Assembly (NCBI RefSeq): GCF_028421645.1
Contig: NZ_CP116887.1
Span: 1,676,001-1,740,000 of the forward strand
Direction of reading: 5' to 3'
DNA: 64,000 bases
Source: Aneurinibacillus sp. Ricciae_BoGa-3
GTDB lineage: Bacteria; Bacillota; Bacilli; Aneurinibacillales; Aneurinibacillaceae
Shown here: piece by piece, positions 17,949 to 26,604 of the stretch
How positions within the stretch are numbered: position 1 is the first letter of the stretch
How the letters are laid out: the number at the start of each line of letters is the position of its first letter
Notes under the pieces: generated by a model
The model's database searches: none
The model's input: only the letters and a program-made list of their open reading frames with translations
What the model was told of the DNA's origin: nothing
Program-made: the position numbers and the translations under genes

Positions 17949-18716
17949 TTGAATTCTGTCGCTGTCGTTACTGGTGGTGCCTCGGGCTTAGGGCTGGCCG
18001 TTGTCAATCGGTTTGTTGAAGAAGGGTTCGCTGTAGCCATCGTTGATATCTCTGAAGAAAAAGGGGCAGTGATGGCGAAGCAACTTAGCGATCAGGGTAA
18101 AAATGTCTATTTTTTTCATGCTGATGTCTCCAAACAGGAGAATGCAAAACAGGTCGCCAATCGAATCAAACAGGAACTGGGGAGTATAGATATCCTGGTC
18201 AACGCTGCAGGAATCATACACCGCACAAAATCGGTCGATTTAACAGAGGAAAAGCTGAAAAAATTGCTGGATATTAATCTCAATGGAACAGTTTTCATGT
18301 CACAAGCTGTTCAACCCCATATGAGTCTATCGGGTGGGGGAGCCATTGTAAACTTTGGTTCCATGCTTGCCCATTACGGCAGTAAGAATTTGCTAGCGTA
18401 TGCAGCATCCAAAGGAGCTGTTATTCAAATAACGAAATGTCTTGCGGTGGATTGGGCCCAATTTAACATTCGTGTTAATGCGGTAAGTCCAGGGTACATT
18501 GAAACTCCACTTGCTTCCGGAGCCACTCAAAATCCGGTATTCCGTGAGCGGGTATTATCTAAAACGCCGCAAAATCGTTTTGGAACGCCGGATGAGGTGG
18601 CTGTTGCCATTCATTTTCTGTGTTCAAAAGATGCCAGTTTTATTACCGGGGTTGATCTGCCTATTGATGGAGGATTGTTAGCGGGAGATCCTTCTTTGTT
18701 TCCACCGGCTTCATAG
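17949..18716 (+). CDS. short-chain dehydrogenase/reductase
   Basis: A 255-residue classical SDR with the cofactor motif TGGASGLG at residues 8-15, NAAG near 88, catalytic Ser in NFGSM, the YAASK motif near 153-157, and PGYIETPLA. An acidic residue after beta-2 (VDIS) favours NAD(H). It oxidises or reduces an alcohol/ketone of unknown identity. The start is TTG 17949, twelve bases after AAAGGAG; the nearby ATG 17942 is in another frame. It heads a cluster with a cupin dioxygenase-like protein, an importer and an amidohydrolase, so it is probably catabolic. Confidence 0.9.
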   Translation: MNSVAVVTGGASGLGLAVVNRFVEEGFAVAIVDISEEKGAVMAKQLSDQGKNVYFFHADVSKQENAKQVANRIKQELGSIDILVNAAGIIHRTKSVDLTEEKLKKLLDINLNGTVFMSQAVQPHMSLSGGGAIVNFGSMLAHYGSKNLLAYAASKGAVIQITKCLAVDWAQFNIRVNAVSPGYIETPLASGATQNPVFRERVLSKTPQNRFGTPDEVAVAIHFLCSKDASFITGVDLPIDGGLLAGDPSLFPPAS

Positions 18717-18768
18717 CTGTTAAGCGATATTAGCGTGTACTTATTTTTTAAAAACGGAGGCCCGAAAA

Positions 18769-19248
18769 ATGGAAATCACTTTAAACAAGTTTACAGAAAT
18801 GGTTGGATTAGGTGACCAGGCTATCGATTTAAACGAAATACCGTGGATCCCACAAACAGAACGCTCATGGTTTAAGCCGGTCCGATTTGATTTAACAACA
18901 GGCAGCTGGATAAACCTACTAAAGGTGAAACCAGGTGGAAAAGTGAACCGCCATCGGCATACAGGCGGGCGCGTACTTGCCTACACACTGCAAGGGGAGT
19001 GGCGGTACTTAGAAAGAACATGGGAAGCCAAACCAGGAACCTTTGTTTATGAGCCACCGGGTGATATTCATACGCTTGTCGTCGATGGTGAGGAAGATAT
19101 GATTACATTATTTTTATTAGAAGGCAGTATTCAATATCTGGATGATGAAGATAACATTATTTTACAAGACGATGTTTTTAGTAAACTGAAACGTTATATG
19201 GAATATTGCGAAGAGAACAATCTACCTATTAAAGATTTAAAATTTTAA
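18769..19248 (+). CDS. cupin protein, 2,4'-dihydroxyacetophenone dioxygenase-like
   Basis: A 159-residue single cupin. Motif 1 is KVNRHRHTGGRVLAYTLQGEW (the two histidines H-R-H and a downstream glycine), and motif 2 is PPGDIHTLVV, giving the usual three-His metal site. The overall shape resembles the 2,4'-dihydroxyacetophenone dioxygenase family, iron enzymes that cleave a C-C bond beside a ketone. GGAGG precedes the ATG. It lies between an SDR and an MFS transporter. Enzymatic identity is a family-level guess; an isomerase or a pure binding protein is possible. Confidence 0.75.
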   Translation: MEITLNKFTEMVGLGDQAIDLNEIPWIPQTERSWFKPVRFDLTTGSWINLLKVKPGGKVNRHRHTGGRVLAYTLQGEWRYLERTWEAKPGTFVYEPPGDIHTLVVDGEEDMITLFLLEGSIQYLDDEDNIILQDDVFSKLKRYMEYCEENNLPIKDLKF

Positions 19249-19368
19249 TCGTTTTACCGATCTGAAAAAAGATTGAAGCGGGACTTCTTTTAATCTCAGG
19301 AAGTCTCGTTAATTGAACCATTATCAAAGACATTCTCAGGCGTAGGGTGTGCCATTTAGTAACAAAAT

Positions 19369-19382
19369 TGAAAGCGCTTAAT
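19369..19382 (+). promoter_or_regulatory. putative cre site before the MFS gene
   Basis: TGAAAGCGCTTAAT fits the CcpA consensus TGWAARCGYTWNCW at 13 of 14 positions, 48 bases before the MFS start. It would place uptake under carbon catabolite control, which fits a peripheral catabolic cluster. Confidence 0.5.
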
Positions 19383-19429
19383 TGTTGGTTTTGGCCGTGC
19401 ATACTAATCTATTTTGATGGAGGTAGTAT

Positions 19430-20761
19430 ATGGGAAGTAACACGTTGACTGCCACAACGCCTCTTTGGACACAGCGCCGATTTAAAGTGGCCCTCGCAAT
19501 CTCGTTTGCCTATTTCGTAGCTTATTTTGATCGGACAAATGTCGCGGTACTTATAGCCAATCCACAATTCAATGACGCATTTGGCATCGCAGGAAACAAA
19601 GTGGCACAGGGACTCCTGCTAACTGCATTTTTGTTTCCATATGGTCTGGCCAATTTAGTTACCGGTCCACTCGGGGATAAATTAGGTGGACGAAAAGGCG
19701 TTTCCATATCCATTATAAGTTGGACCATTGCGATGTTTATCATGGGTTGCATCAGTAATTACACAGCCTTAATTGCTTTGCGTGTAATCCTTGGCATAGG
19801 TGAATCGATCATGACGCCGGCATGTAACATGATCGTAGCGAAATGGTTTCCCGATAATGAGCGGGCACGTGCAAGTTCAGCGTGGTTGGCAGGATTGTTT
19901 TTAGCACCGGCATTTTCTTATCCGGTTATCGCATGGGTTGTCTCCGCTTTTGGGTGGAGAATGAGCTTTTTTTTACTGGGAGCAATCGGCTTATTTATAG
20001 CCCTTCCGCTGATGTGGTTTTGGACCAAAGATGCCCCTGAAAAGGATACTAAGATATCTTCCGCAGAAATTGAATATATTCGTTCCGGACAATTAGTTGC
20101 AAAACAATTTACAGACACAGATGGATTCTGGATACAAGCCAGAAAGGTATTTGCCAATTATAAATATTGGCTCGGCGTGATTGCCTACTGCGGTTATACC
20201 GTAGGATTTTGGGGAGTGGGTACGTTTATGCCCTCGTACTTGAAAGAGCAACGGCACCTGGATTTCGGTACAGCAAGCTTGATTGCAGTACTGCCTTGGG
20301 TAGCCGCGACCATTTTAACGATAGTTGGTGGATTAGTGGGCGATAAACGGCACCGATCAAGGGCTTTCTTGTGGTCGATAGGCTACGTATTAGCTGCCAT
20401 CCTCTCATACTTTGGCATTATTACCGGTTCCGTTGGTATGGCTGTTCTCTTGATTTCTTTGGCTGTAGGTTTTTTAGCTTTCACATTAGCCCCGATGTAT
20501 GCGGTTCTTCAAGACCTGACTCCACCAACGGTGACGGGACTTTCATTTGGTGTGTTTAATGGCATTACCTACATGGTTGGAAGCTTTAGCCCTGCCATAG
20601 TCGGAAGAATTGCAGATGCAACCCACTCCTTTAACATTGGTTTTTATGTGCTCGATGTCTGGTTAATTGTAACCGCCATCTGTGTGGTTCCGTTATGGAA
20701 AAGCCGTGCAACGAACAAGTTGGCAAGCGATTCACCGTTGTATGACAGTCGTGCCAACTAA
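19430..20761 (+). CDS. MFS transporter, anion:cation symporter family
   Basis: A 443-residue transporter with 12 hydrophobic helices. The first helix ends YFDRTNVAVL, the ACS-family signature, and the conserved loop between helices 2 and 3 is GPLGDKLGGRKG. Family members (ExuT, GudP, phthalate and 4-hydroxyphenylacetate transporters) carry organic anions with protons. GGAGG is seven bases before the ATG. It probably imports the acid degraded by the neighbouring SDR, cupin, amidohydrolase and Rieske proteins. It has its own upstream gap of 180 bases with a cre-like site, so it may have a separate promoter. Confidence 0.9.
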   Translation: MGSNTLTATTPLWTQRRFKVALAISFAYFVAYFDRTNVAVLIANPQFNDAFGIAGNKVAQGLLLTAFLFPYGLANLVTGPLGDKLGGRKGVSISIISWTIAMFIMGCISNYTALIALRVILGIGESIMTPACNMIVAKWFPDNERARASSAWLAGLFLAPAFSYPVIAWVVSAFGWRMSFFLLGAIGLFIALPLMWFWTKDAPEKDTKISSAEIEYIRSGQLVAKQFTDTDGFWIQARKVFANYKYWLGVIAYCGYTVGFWGVGTFMPSYLKEQRHLDFGTASLIAVLPWVAATILTIVGGLVGDKRHRSRAFLWSIGYVLAAILSYFGIITGSVGMAVLLISLAVGFLAFTLAPMYAVLQDLTPPTVTGLSFGVFNGITYMVGSFSPAIVGRIADATHSFNIGFYVLDVWLIVTAICVVPLWKSRATNKLASDSPLYDSRAN

Positions 20762-20847
20762 TTGTTAAACTCAATTTTTTAGAATGGTTGGCCACCGTTT
20801 TAATAAAGGCAATCATTCATCATTATAAGGAAGGAAGGGTGGACAGA

Positions 20848-21963
20848 ATGGAGACGACCACCAGCAAATTAAGATCCCCACGAAAATTGGAGACCATTGA
20901 TTGCGATTTTCACCAAACCTTAAAAAGCTATGAGGATTTAAGGCCTTATCTTCCCCGGGTTTGGTGGCCTCGGTTGCAGGCACCAGAAGCCACTTTGCCT
21001 ATAACCCTATTTAAACCCATTCCTTTGTCACGGCGCGACGCCTCACCTGGTGATGGTCTTCCGCCGGGCTCTGATCCACAATATGCGATAAAGGATGCGC
21101 TTGATCGCTACAATATTACAAAAGCTGTATTGACCGGCAGTCTGTTAACGGTATCCGCACACAATAATCCCGATTATGCAGCAGCCATCGCATCCGCATT
21201 CAACGATTACACGCTTGATCATTGGATTCCTACAGATGATAGGTGGCTTGCCTCTATCCTGGTGGCTACGCAGGATCCCATTTTAGCGGCGCGTGAAATA
21301 GACCGTCTGGGTTCGCATCCAAGAGTTGTTCAAGTTATTCTGCCGGTTGCATCCCGCGAACCTTTTGGTCAGCGAAGGTTTTATCCGATTTATGAGGCCG
21401 CTGTGCGTAACAATCTGGTTGTCGCCATTCATGGTGGTGGCGAAGGGGATGGAATAAATCCGCCGATCTCGGCAGTCGGTACGCCAACAACGAACTTCGA
21501 GCGCCATAATATCCTGGCTATCCACCATATGTCTCAGTTGAATAGTCTTGTTTGTGAAGGTGTTTTTGAAACGTTTCCATCTTTGAAGGTGGTTTTCATC
21601 GAAGGGGGCCTGGCATGGGTTCCGCATTTAATGTGGAGAATGGACAAAAATTTCCGGGGGATGCGAAATGAAGTTCCGTGGCTGAAAAAGAAGCCTAGTG
21701 AATATATCATCGAACATTGCCGCTTTACAACTCAGCCTATCGAGGAACCAGACAATCAGGAATTTATTCAAATGCTTCGTATGATGCGAGCGGAAAAAAC
21801 GGTTATGTTCGCCACAGATTATCCACACTGGGATAACGACACCCCTACATTTGTACTGAATAAATTGCCCGAGGAACTTCGCCGGCGCATTCAGTTTGAA
21901 AATGCAGCTGAGTTGTATCAACTCGATAGTAATCAATTCGTAAAAGAGGGTGATGCGGTATGA
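20848..21963 (+). CDS. amidohydrolase 2 family metal-dependent hydrolase/decarboxylase
   Basis: A 371-residue TIM-barrel protein of the PF04909 group (ACMSD, gamma-resorcylate decarboxylase and related). The N-terminal metal motif is altered to IDCDFHQT (D-x-D-x-H), a barrel histidine is in AIHGGGEGDG, another in LAIHHMSQ, and the C-terminal acidic metal ligand is in MFATDYPHWDND. Such enzymes decarboxylate or hydrolyse unsaturated and aromatic acids. GGAAGGG precedes ATG 20848; the frame is open 60 bases further upstream but lacks a site. The stop overlaps the Rieske gene by four bases, so the two are made together. Confidence 0.85.
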   Translation: METTTSKLRSPRKLETIDCDFHQTLKSYEDLRPYLPRVWWPRLQAPEATLPITLFKPIPLSRRDASPGDGLPPGSDPQYAIKDALDRYNITKAVLTGSLLTVSAHNNPDYAAAIASAFNDYTLDHWIPTDDRWLASILVATQDPILAAREIDRLGSHPRVVQVILPVASREPFGQRRFYPIYEAAVRNNLVVAIHGGGEGDGINPPISAVGTPTTNFERHNILAIHHMSQLNSLVCEGVFETFPSLKVVFIEGGLAWVPHLMWRMDKNFRGMRNEVPWLKKKPSEYIIEHCRFTTQPIEEPDNQEFIQMLRMMRAEKTVMFATDYPHWDNDTPTFVLNKLPEELRRRIQFENAAELYQLDSNQFVKEGDAV

Positions 21964-22313
21964 CCAAATATGAAGCGGCGCAAGTTGGGGAAATAGAAAA
22001 CGGTACCTGCAAGATCCTAAATATTGAGGGTCGAAGCATAGGTGTGTATTACGATGGCAAAGAATACTTTGCAATTCGTAATGTCTGCCCACACGAACAA
22101 GCTGAATTATGTAAAGGTACATTTTCGGGAACAACCTTAAATTCCAAACCGCATGAATACATTTATGGGATGGATGGGGAAATCCTGATTTGCCCCTGGC
22201 ACGGTTGGGAGTTCGATGTTAAAACAGGGCAGTCTCTGGTGGACCCTAATAGGTATAGAGTGAAAGTGTACGATGTCACCGTTGAAGATAACAGAATTTT
22301 TGTTCAAGTGTAA
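21960..22313 (+). CDS. Rieske [2Fe-2S] ferredoxin-like protein
   Basis: A 117-residue Rieske domain. The two cluster-binding boxes are VCPHEQAEL (Cys-x-His) near residue 41 and CPWHGWEF (Cys-x-x-His) near residue 78, in the order and number expected. There is no mononuclear-iron catalytic domain, so it is an electron carrier or accessory subunit, not a complete oxygenase. It overlaps the amidohydrolase gene by ATGA. The insertion between the boxes (about 35 residues with NSKPHEYIYG) is longer than in small plant-type ferredoxins. It is last in the cluster and followed by a terminator. Confidence 0.9.
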   Translation: MTKYEAAQVGEIENGTCKILNIEGRSIGVYYDGKEYFAIRNVCPHEQAELCKGTFSGTTLNSKPHEYIYGMDGEILICPWHGWEFDVKTGQSLVDPNRYRVKVYDVTVEDNRIFVQV

Positions 22314-22343
22314 CAATCCTTATGGTCAACTAAATGCATGAGT

Positions 22344-22378
22344 AAAATACCTATCGGCATGTTCCGATAGGTATTTTC
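22344..22378 (+). terminator. terminator of the catabolic cluster
   Basis: AAAATACCTATCGG pairs perfectly with CCGATAGGTATTTT, loop CATGTT. It has a 14-bp stem with a U-rich 3' arm. Confidence 0.88.
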
Positions 22379-22470
22379 ACAGTGTAGAGAAAGTATGTTT
22401 TAATGGTATATTTACTAACAAAAAGGTAATTTGTGATTACCTCAGGTTAATGAGAGAAAGGAGCGTTTAT

Positions 22471-23004
22471 GTGAACTTTAATATGAAAGAAGCTATTGAG
22501 GTTCTAGAGCGGACACCTCAAACATTGGCGTACTTCTTATCGGGTTTATCAGAGGGTTGGTTGCAATCCAACGAAGGTGAAGGAACCTGGAGTGTCACGG
22601 AAGTGGTTGAACACCTCATTGAGGCGGACAAAAATAACTGGATACCAAGAATAGAATTTATACTTCGGGAAGGTGAAAGCAAACCGTTTCCAGAGTTTGA
22701 TCGCTATTCCCACTTAAATCAAAAAGTTGAAGAAAGTACAATTGAACAAAGGTTGCTTGAATTTAAACAGATTCGAACACAAAACATCACCAAACTTAAG
22801 AGTGTCGTTGACCCTCAACAGCATCTTGAGTGCACGGGTTCACACCCTGCATTCGGTGTTGTAAAGGTAAGGGAACTGCTTTCTACGTGGGTTGTGCATG
22901 ATCTAACGCACATTTCTCAAATCGTGCGCGTAATGGCTGAGAGATATCGTGCGGACGTTGGACCTTGGACTCAATATTTAGGGATATTGAAAAAAAATAC
23001 TTAG
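22471..23004 (+). CDS. DinB-like four-helix bundle protein
   Basis: A 177-residue protein of the DinB/YfiT superfamily. Histidines at the metal-site positions are visible in [13 protein letters not shown] (helix 2) and [14 protein letters not shown] (helix 4), giving the three-His site used by thiol transferases and related enzymes of this fold. The reaction is not predictable. GTG 22471 is seven bases after GAAAGGAG; the ATG seven codons upstream lies across that site and is less likely. It is a single gene between the Rieske terminator and a convergent PhzF-like gene. Confidence 0.82.
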   Translation: MNFNMKEAIEVLERTPQTLAYFLSGLSEGWLQSNEGEGTWSVTEVVEHLIEADKNNWIPRIEFILREGESKPFPEFDRYSHLNQKVEESTIEQRLLEFKQIRTQNITKLKSVVDPQQHLECTGSHPAFGVVKVRELLSTWVVHDLTHISQIVRVMAERYRADVGPWTQYLGILKKNT

Positions 23005-23036
23005 AAGGACTAGCAAAGAGAAGTCTTTTTATACCC

Positions 23037-23837
23037 TTATAAAGGTAAAGCTACCTTGCCTTCCAAAATGGTGATAGCTTGTCCAGTAAGTAATACCTGG
23101 TTTTCTCTCAACTCTAATTTAACGATTCCACCGCGACTGGAAGCTTGATAACCTATCAATTTTTTCTTTTGAAGTTTTGCGCTCCAATACGGTCCAAGAC
23201 CGCAATGGGCCGAACCCGTTACTGGATCTTCGTTAATGCCAATTCGGGGAGCAAAATATCGTGAAACAAAATCAAAATCTGTATAAGATGAAGGGCTTGT
23301 GACAATAACTCCCGTTACAGGGATGAAAGACAATAACTCAAAATTTGGTTGTATTTTTTTAACGATTTCTTCTGATTCTACTTCCAAAATATATCCCAGC
23401 GAATTTTTTGCAACATGCTTTGCAGGAATGCCTAGTGCTTGTTTAAGTTCAGCAGGCACTTCGGCATCTACAGGTGGGTTGGCTGGGAAATCGAGTTGAA
23501 TGCCATCACTTACTTGTTTAACGGTAAGAAGGCCACTTTTCGTATAAAACTGAATACCCTTATCAGGGGTTAAATAATCCTGTTGCCATAAAACATGAGC
23601 ACTCCCTAATGTACCATGCCCGCATAAGTCCAGTTCTGTTGTTGGCGTAAACCAGTGTAAATCATACAGATTATTTGTTCTTCGAAATATAAAAGCTGTA
23701 ACCGGCTGATTCATTTCTTGTGCCATTCGCTGCATCCACTGCTTCTCCTGAGGTGTATCTAATATACAAATCGCAGCTGGATTTCCTGAAAAGGGCTTGT
23801 CTGTAAATGCATTGATGTGGAATATACTTGGTTGTAT
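23037..23837 (-). CDS. PhzF family isomerase-like protein with an abnormal start codon
   Basis: About 267 residues of the diaminopimelate epimerase-like PhzF fold. The N-terminal motif HINAFTDKPFSGNPAAIC, the catalytic-acid region NQPVTAFI (usually E rather than V at the active position), DLCGHGTLGSAH, and GINEDPVTGSAHCGLGPYW are present. There is no ATG, GTG or TTG in frame before the core: upstream codons reach a TGA at 23844-23846, and the only candidate at proper distance from GGAAGGAG is ATA (23835-23837). Either a rare start is used or an ATG was mutated, leaving ATG 23735 as a truncated start. Function is unknown even in intact homologues. Confidence 0.7.
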   Translation of the reverse strand: MQPSIFHINAFTDKPFSGNPAAICILDTPQEKQWMQRMAQEMNQPVTAFIFRRTNNLYDLHWFTPTTELDLCGHGTLGSAHVLWQQDYLTPDKGIQFYTKSGLLTVKQVSDGIQLDFPANPPVDAEVPAELKQALGIPAKHVAKNSLGYILEVESEEIVKKIQPNFELLSFIPVTGVIVTSPSSYTDFDFVSRYFAPRIGINEDPVTGSAHCGLGPYWSAKLQKKKLIGYQASSRGGIVKLELRENQVLLTGQAITILEGKVALPL

Positions 23838-24024
23838 TACCTCTCATCTCCTTCCTTTTATATTGTAATACATGTAATTCAAAAAATTCACATCTATTTA
23901 TGGTAACCCATGTTGTAACTCATGGAACCTATCACCGTGGTAATATAACAGCTATGTAACGACAAATGGGTCATGCATCTGTTGCGACAGATTATGGTCT
24001 TTATTTGTATTTAAAATCATGGGT

Positions 24025-24207
24025 TTAGTGTGTATGTTGTGAAATGACTTTTCTGCCTAGATGCAGATAATCAACAACCTTCCCAGGATACTTTTTGCTT
24101 ACCGCATCCACTGCAAATCTTCCCCATTTGGCATAAGAAGGTTCGTTGACATGCTGTTGTGAATACACCGGTTGTACAATTACGACAGTATGAAAAAACA
24201 TGATCAT
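24025..24207 (-). pseudogene. truncated DUF3889 (YqzG/YhdC-like) protein
   Basis: The 60-residue frame contains YAKWGRFAVDAVSKKYPGKVVDYLHLGR, matching the start of DUF3889 proteins, small secreted Bacillus proteins of about 100 residues. The preceding hydrophobic stretch (MIMFFHTVVIVQPVYS) would be the signal peptide, although the frame is open upstream without a clear start. The second half of the domain is missing after a stop at 24025. Probably a decayed gene; a short secreted peptide cannot be ruled out. Confidence 0.5.
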
Positions 24208-24693
24208 TCCTAATGCTAATGTCCTAATCCATGCATTTGAAGCGAACTCCTTCAGTTTTATATATTTTGACCTTTCAGCAGGTTGTTATACTGGCATGGG
24301 ATTAATACTGGGGGAGGCGAAGGCGCATCAGTTGACCTCGGTGTGGATTTAACTGAATTTTTTACTGGAAAAGAAGGGGGAATGAAAATCCAAAAGGCAA
24401 AAACCAAAGCCACAGTGTAACTTGGATATGCAGAAGGGAATGAAGGAGGAAATAAAGTTGATGCATATTGAATGGGGAACTGCTTCGTTACATTGTTGTC
24501 CCTTATTTTTACCATTAGGGATCGATAGTGACTCTTTCAACTTCACCATCTTCAAATTCATAGTGGAGTCACATCCACTTATGAGAAAAACCATACTCCT
24601 CTTCCAAAATGGCGTAATAGTTTTTTAGTAATCCGGTGGACTAAGGTGTATTCGTTCCCGTTCCTATTTTCTCAAAAATAACTACGGAACCAT

Positions 24694-24798
24694 TTAACAC
24701 TTAACCTTAACATAACGGTAAAGTAGAGAGGGAGGGGCAACGACTAAGCAACCGAAAAACATGCTTAAAAATTTTATTAACTGCTTACGATTCATCAT
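24694..24798 (-). CDS. possible small membrane peptide, 34 residues
   Basis: ATG follows GAGGTGA by a few bases. The peptide is MMNRKQLIKFLSMFFGCL and then VVAPPSLLYRYVKVKC: a basic N-terminus, one hydrophobic segment and a basic tail. Good start signals and membrane-peptide composition are the only evidence; I recognise no family and see no neighbour relation. Confidence 0.35.
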   Translation of the reverse strand: MMNRKQLIKFLSMFFGCLVVAPPSLLYRYVKVKC

Positions 24799-25017
24799 TC
24801 GTTCACCTCATAGCTATATTCCATATTATTAATTCTGACAAAACAATAACACGAATGACTTTGCCACAACTAAAGGCTTGGATTGAAGGGGAATGGAAAA
24901 AGGACATTACATACGCTAAAAATTGAAACAGAACCGGTCCAGTGAAAAGAGAAAAGGAGTAGTTATAGTTAAATAATGACTGACTTCAATGTCCTTAAAT
25001 ACCGGAAAACTAAAGGG

Positions 25018-25056
25018 AAGCAGCCAATAGGTTCGTCCTACTTAGCTGCTTTTTGT
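25018..25056 (+). terminator. hairpin with T tail
   Basis: AAGCAGC pairs with GCTGCTT, with TAGG/CCTA nested, followed by TTTTTG. The T tail faces the plus strand, where I see no gene ending; it may be the relic of a lost gene. Confidence 0.5.
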
Positions 25057-25095
25057 GTTTCATGATATTCAAGAGAGCCAAGACAATCTCCATCT

Positions 25096-26097
25096 CTATG
25101 GGGAAATCAACGATTCAGGATAACGAGCTAGAAATTGAATCATTTCTTCTGAAACTTCCCATTGAAAGATAGAAGTTAACGTAGGGTCTCTAAAAAATGA
25201 AGACACGGCTTGATAATTGAATTCTGTGTTGTACGCTACAAATTGATTGGCAACATTATCAGATTCAAGGATTTGGAGATCTACAGCTTTAGATGGTGAA
25301 CGATTGGAAAAATTAAAATCGGCCAAATGTATGGTCTTTGTCTTAGGATGTCGGTTCGTATTCGCATGAACTGCCATTCGATTAATATCGTAAACAAGGC
25401 TAAAGACAGTATCGGGACGGCGCGCTGCCGCTAGCACTTCAAATGCGAAATCAGTTATGTCAACTTGATCTAATTTCCCTTTTATCCTACTGAATACGGT
25501 CAATAAGCGTTCCATTGAGTTCTTCTCATACTCATCACACTCCGACCAATCCGTTTTGCCCGCCTCAATTTCCTTCATCGCAACCTGGTATGAAGAATTT
25601 GCGATAATTGAACGTGGAAAGTTTTCCTTATAAAAAGACATTTTTCCTTTTAAAAACTCGATTACCGCACTGTCACCATTGCTGTCAGCAACTAAATAGT
25701 GTAATTTAGATGTACTTTGGTCAATTCGAATGGTGGAGGCTGCTGCCAATACTTCTTCAACCGTAGTGCACGTATCTAACATATATTGAATCCATTGTAA
25801 CTCAGCCACCGCTCGACGTTCGTCAGCAGCGGTATATTCAGTTTGCCAGAGCGTGGTTTGTTCCACAACAAGGCCTTTTTCATTTATTCCACCATTCGGA
25901 TTTTCTTTACCAATCTGTGAGACTGTCAAACTGCCATACGCTGAAACCCAAGATGCTGGCGTAGCGGGAGGCATTAGCAAAGCCGTTTTGCGAACGCCCC
26001 TCTGATTTGTAAACACGAATGCCCCATCGTAAATAATGTCTTGATTTTTGCACACGAGATTATTTTCATTCTGAAATATATGAAAAGCCGTACTCAT
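25096..26097 (-). CDS. linear amide C-N hydrolase (choloylglycine/penicillin acylase family), nucleophile replaced
   Basis: A 333-residue Ntn-fold protein. VFTNQRGVRKTALLMPP, YGSLTVSQIGKENPNGGINEKGLVVE and the later NSSYQV/RRPD segments align with bile-salt hydrolase/penicillin V acylase relatives, whose catalytic Cys follows the initiator Met (M-C-T-x-F). Here the start reads M-S-T-A-F, codon AGT, so Ser replaces Cys2. ATG 26097 follows AAAAAGGAG and overlaps the stop of the HTH gene (ATGA); a longer in-frame extension exists but would bury the N-terminal nucleophile. It may hydrolyse acylated amino compounds using Ser, or may be inactive. Confidence 0.82.
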   Translation of the reverse strand: MSTAFHIFQNENNLVCKNQDIIYDGAFVFTNQRGVRKTALLMPPATPASWVSAYGSLTVSQIGKENPNGGINEKGLVVEQTTLWQTEYTAADERRAVAELQWIQYMLDTCTTVEEVLAAASTIRIDQSTSKLHYLVADSNGDSAVIEFLKGKMSFYKENFPRSIIANSSYQVAMKEIEAGKTDWSECDEYEKNSMERLLTVFSRIKGKLDQVDITDFAFEVLAAARRPDTVFSLVYDINRMAVHANTNRHPKTKTIHLADFNFSNRSPSKAVDLQILESDNVANQFVAYNTEFNYQAVSSFFRDPTLTSIFQWEVSEEMIQFLARYPESLISP

Positions 26098-26588
26098 CGA
26101 TCTGACTCCTTTTTGATTAATATTTTTTGAAGTAAAGTAAAATTCCCGTGTTCGATTTGATCTAAGAACGCTTCGCATATTTGCCTTGTTTCCTTATCGT
26201 TTTGCTTGACAATGGCATCAAACCGACCAATCAGAGCTTGTTGCTCTTTTTCATTTTGAAGGGCTATCAGCTTCTCGCGATATGCTTCCATATCAGCAGC
26301 GTCGTCAGCTTTCTCCAACGTTTGCTTAAGGAACAGAATTTGAACGTCGATCTTCATTTCTGCGGTAAGGTCTTGTAAATAATGCTTTTCATCAATTATC
26401 AAATTAGGTTCAATCTTAAAATACTCCGCTAAAGATTGAAGCCTTTCCTTTGGAACGGGGCGACGCTTCTTTACCCAATCAGAAAATTGCTGCGGGGTAA
26501 TTCCAACATCTTTGCATACATTCACATACGTGACCTGATGGATAAGGGCCAGGTATTGGAGAACGGTTATTGATGGTACCGAATCCAT
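26094..26588 (-). CDS. helix-turn-helix regulator coupled to the Ntn hydrolase
   Basis: About 164 residues. An N-terminal Xre-like helix-turn-helix (VCKDVGITPQQFSDWVKKRR, residues about 23-42) with YFKIEPNLII resembles Cro/CI folds; the rest is strongly helical and charged, with a likely coiled coil (EKADDAADMEAYREKLIALQ). ATG 26588 has AAAGGTGAT upstream; a TTG at 26639 is also in frame but lies inside an operator-like repeat. The stop overlaps the hydrolase start. Three copies of a 19-bp repeat upstream suggest autoregulation, possibly with the hydrolase adjusting a small-molecule signal. Confidence 0.75.
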   Translation of the reverse strand: MDSVPSITVLQYLALIHQVTYVNVCKDVGITPQQFSDWVKKRRPVPKERLQSLAEYFKIEPNLIIDEKHYLQDLTAEMKIDVQILFLKQTLEKADDAADMEAYREKLIALQNEKEQQALIGRFDAIVKQNDKETRQICEAFLDQIEHGNFTLLQKILIKKESDR

Positions 26589-26604
26589 TTCACTTATCAC
26601 CTTT

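Larger units (their letters stand above)
24208..25095. other. gene-poor stretch
   Basis: Apart from a possible 34-codon minus-strand gene and a hairpin at 25018, I see nothing convincing. Frames on both strands around 24258-24628 are low-complexity and lack ribosome binding sites. The stretch is A+T-rich and looks like decayed sequence. Confidence 0.5.

Noticed and set aside
24258-24515. 85-codon minus-strand frame rich in Pro and Ser
   Set aside because: No ribosome binding site, low complexity, no recognisable domain; it overlaps another equally weak frame.
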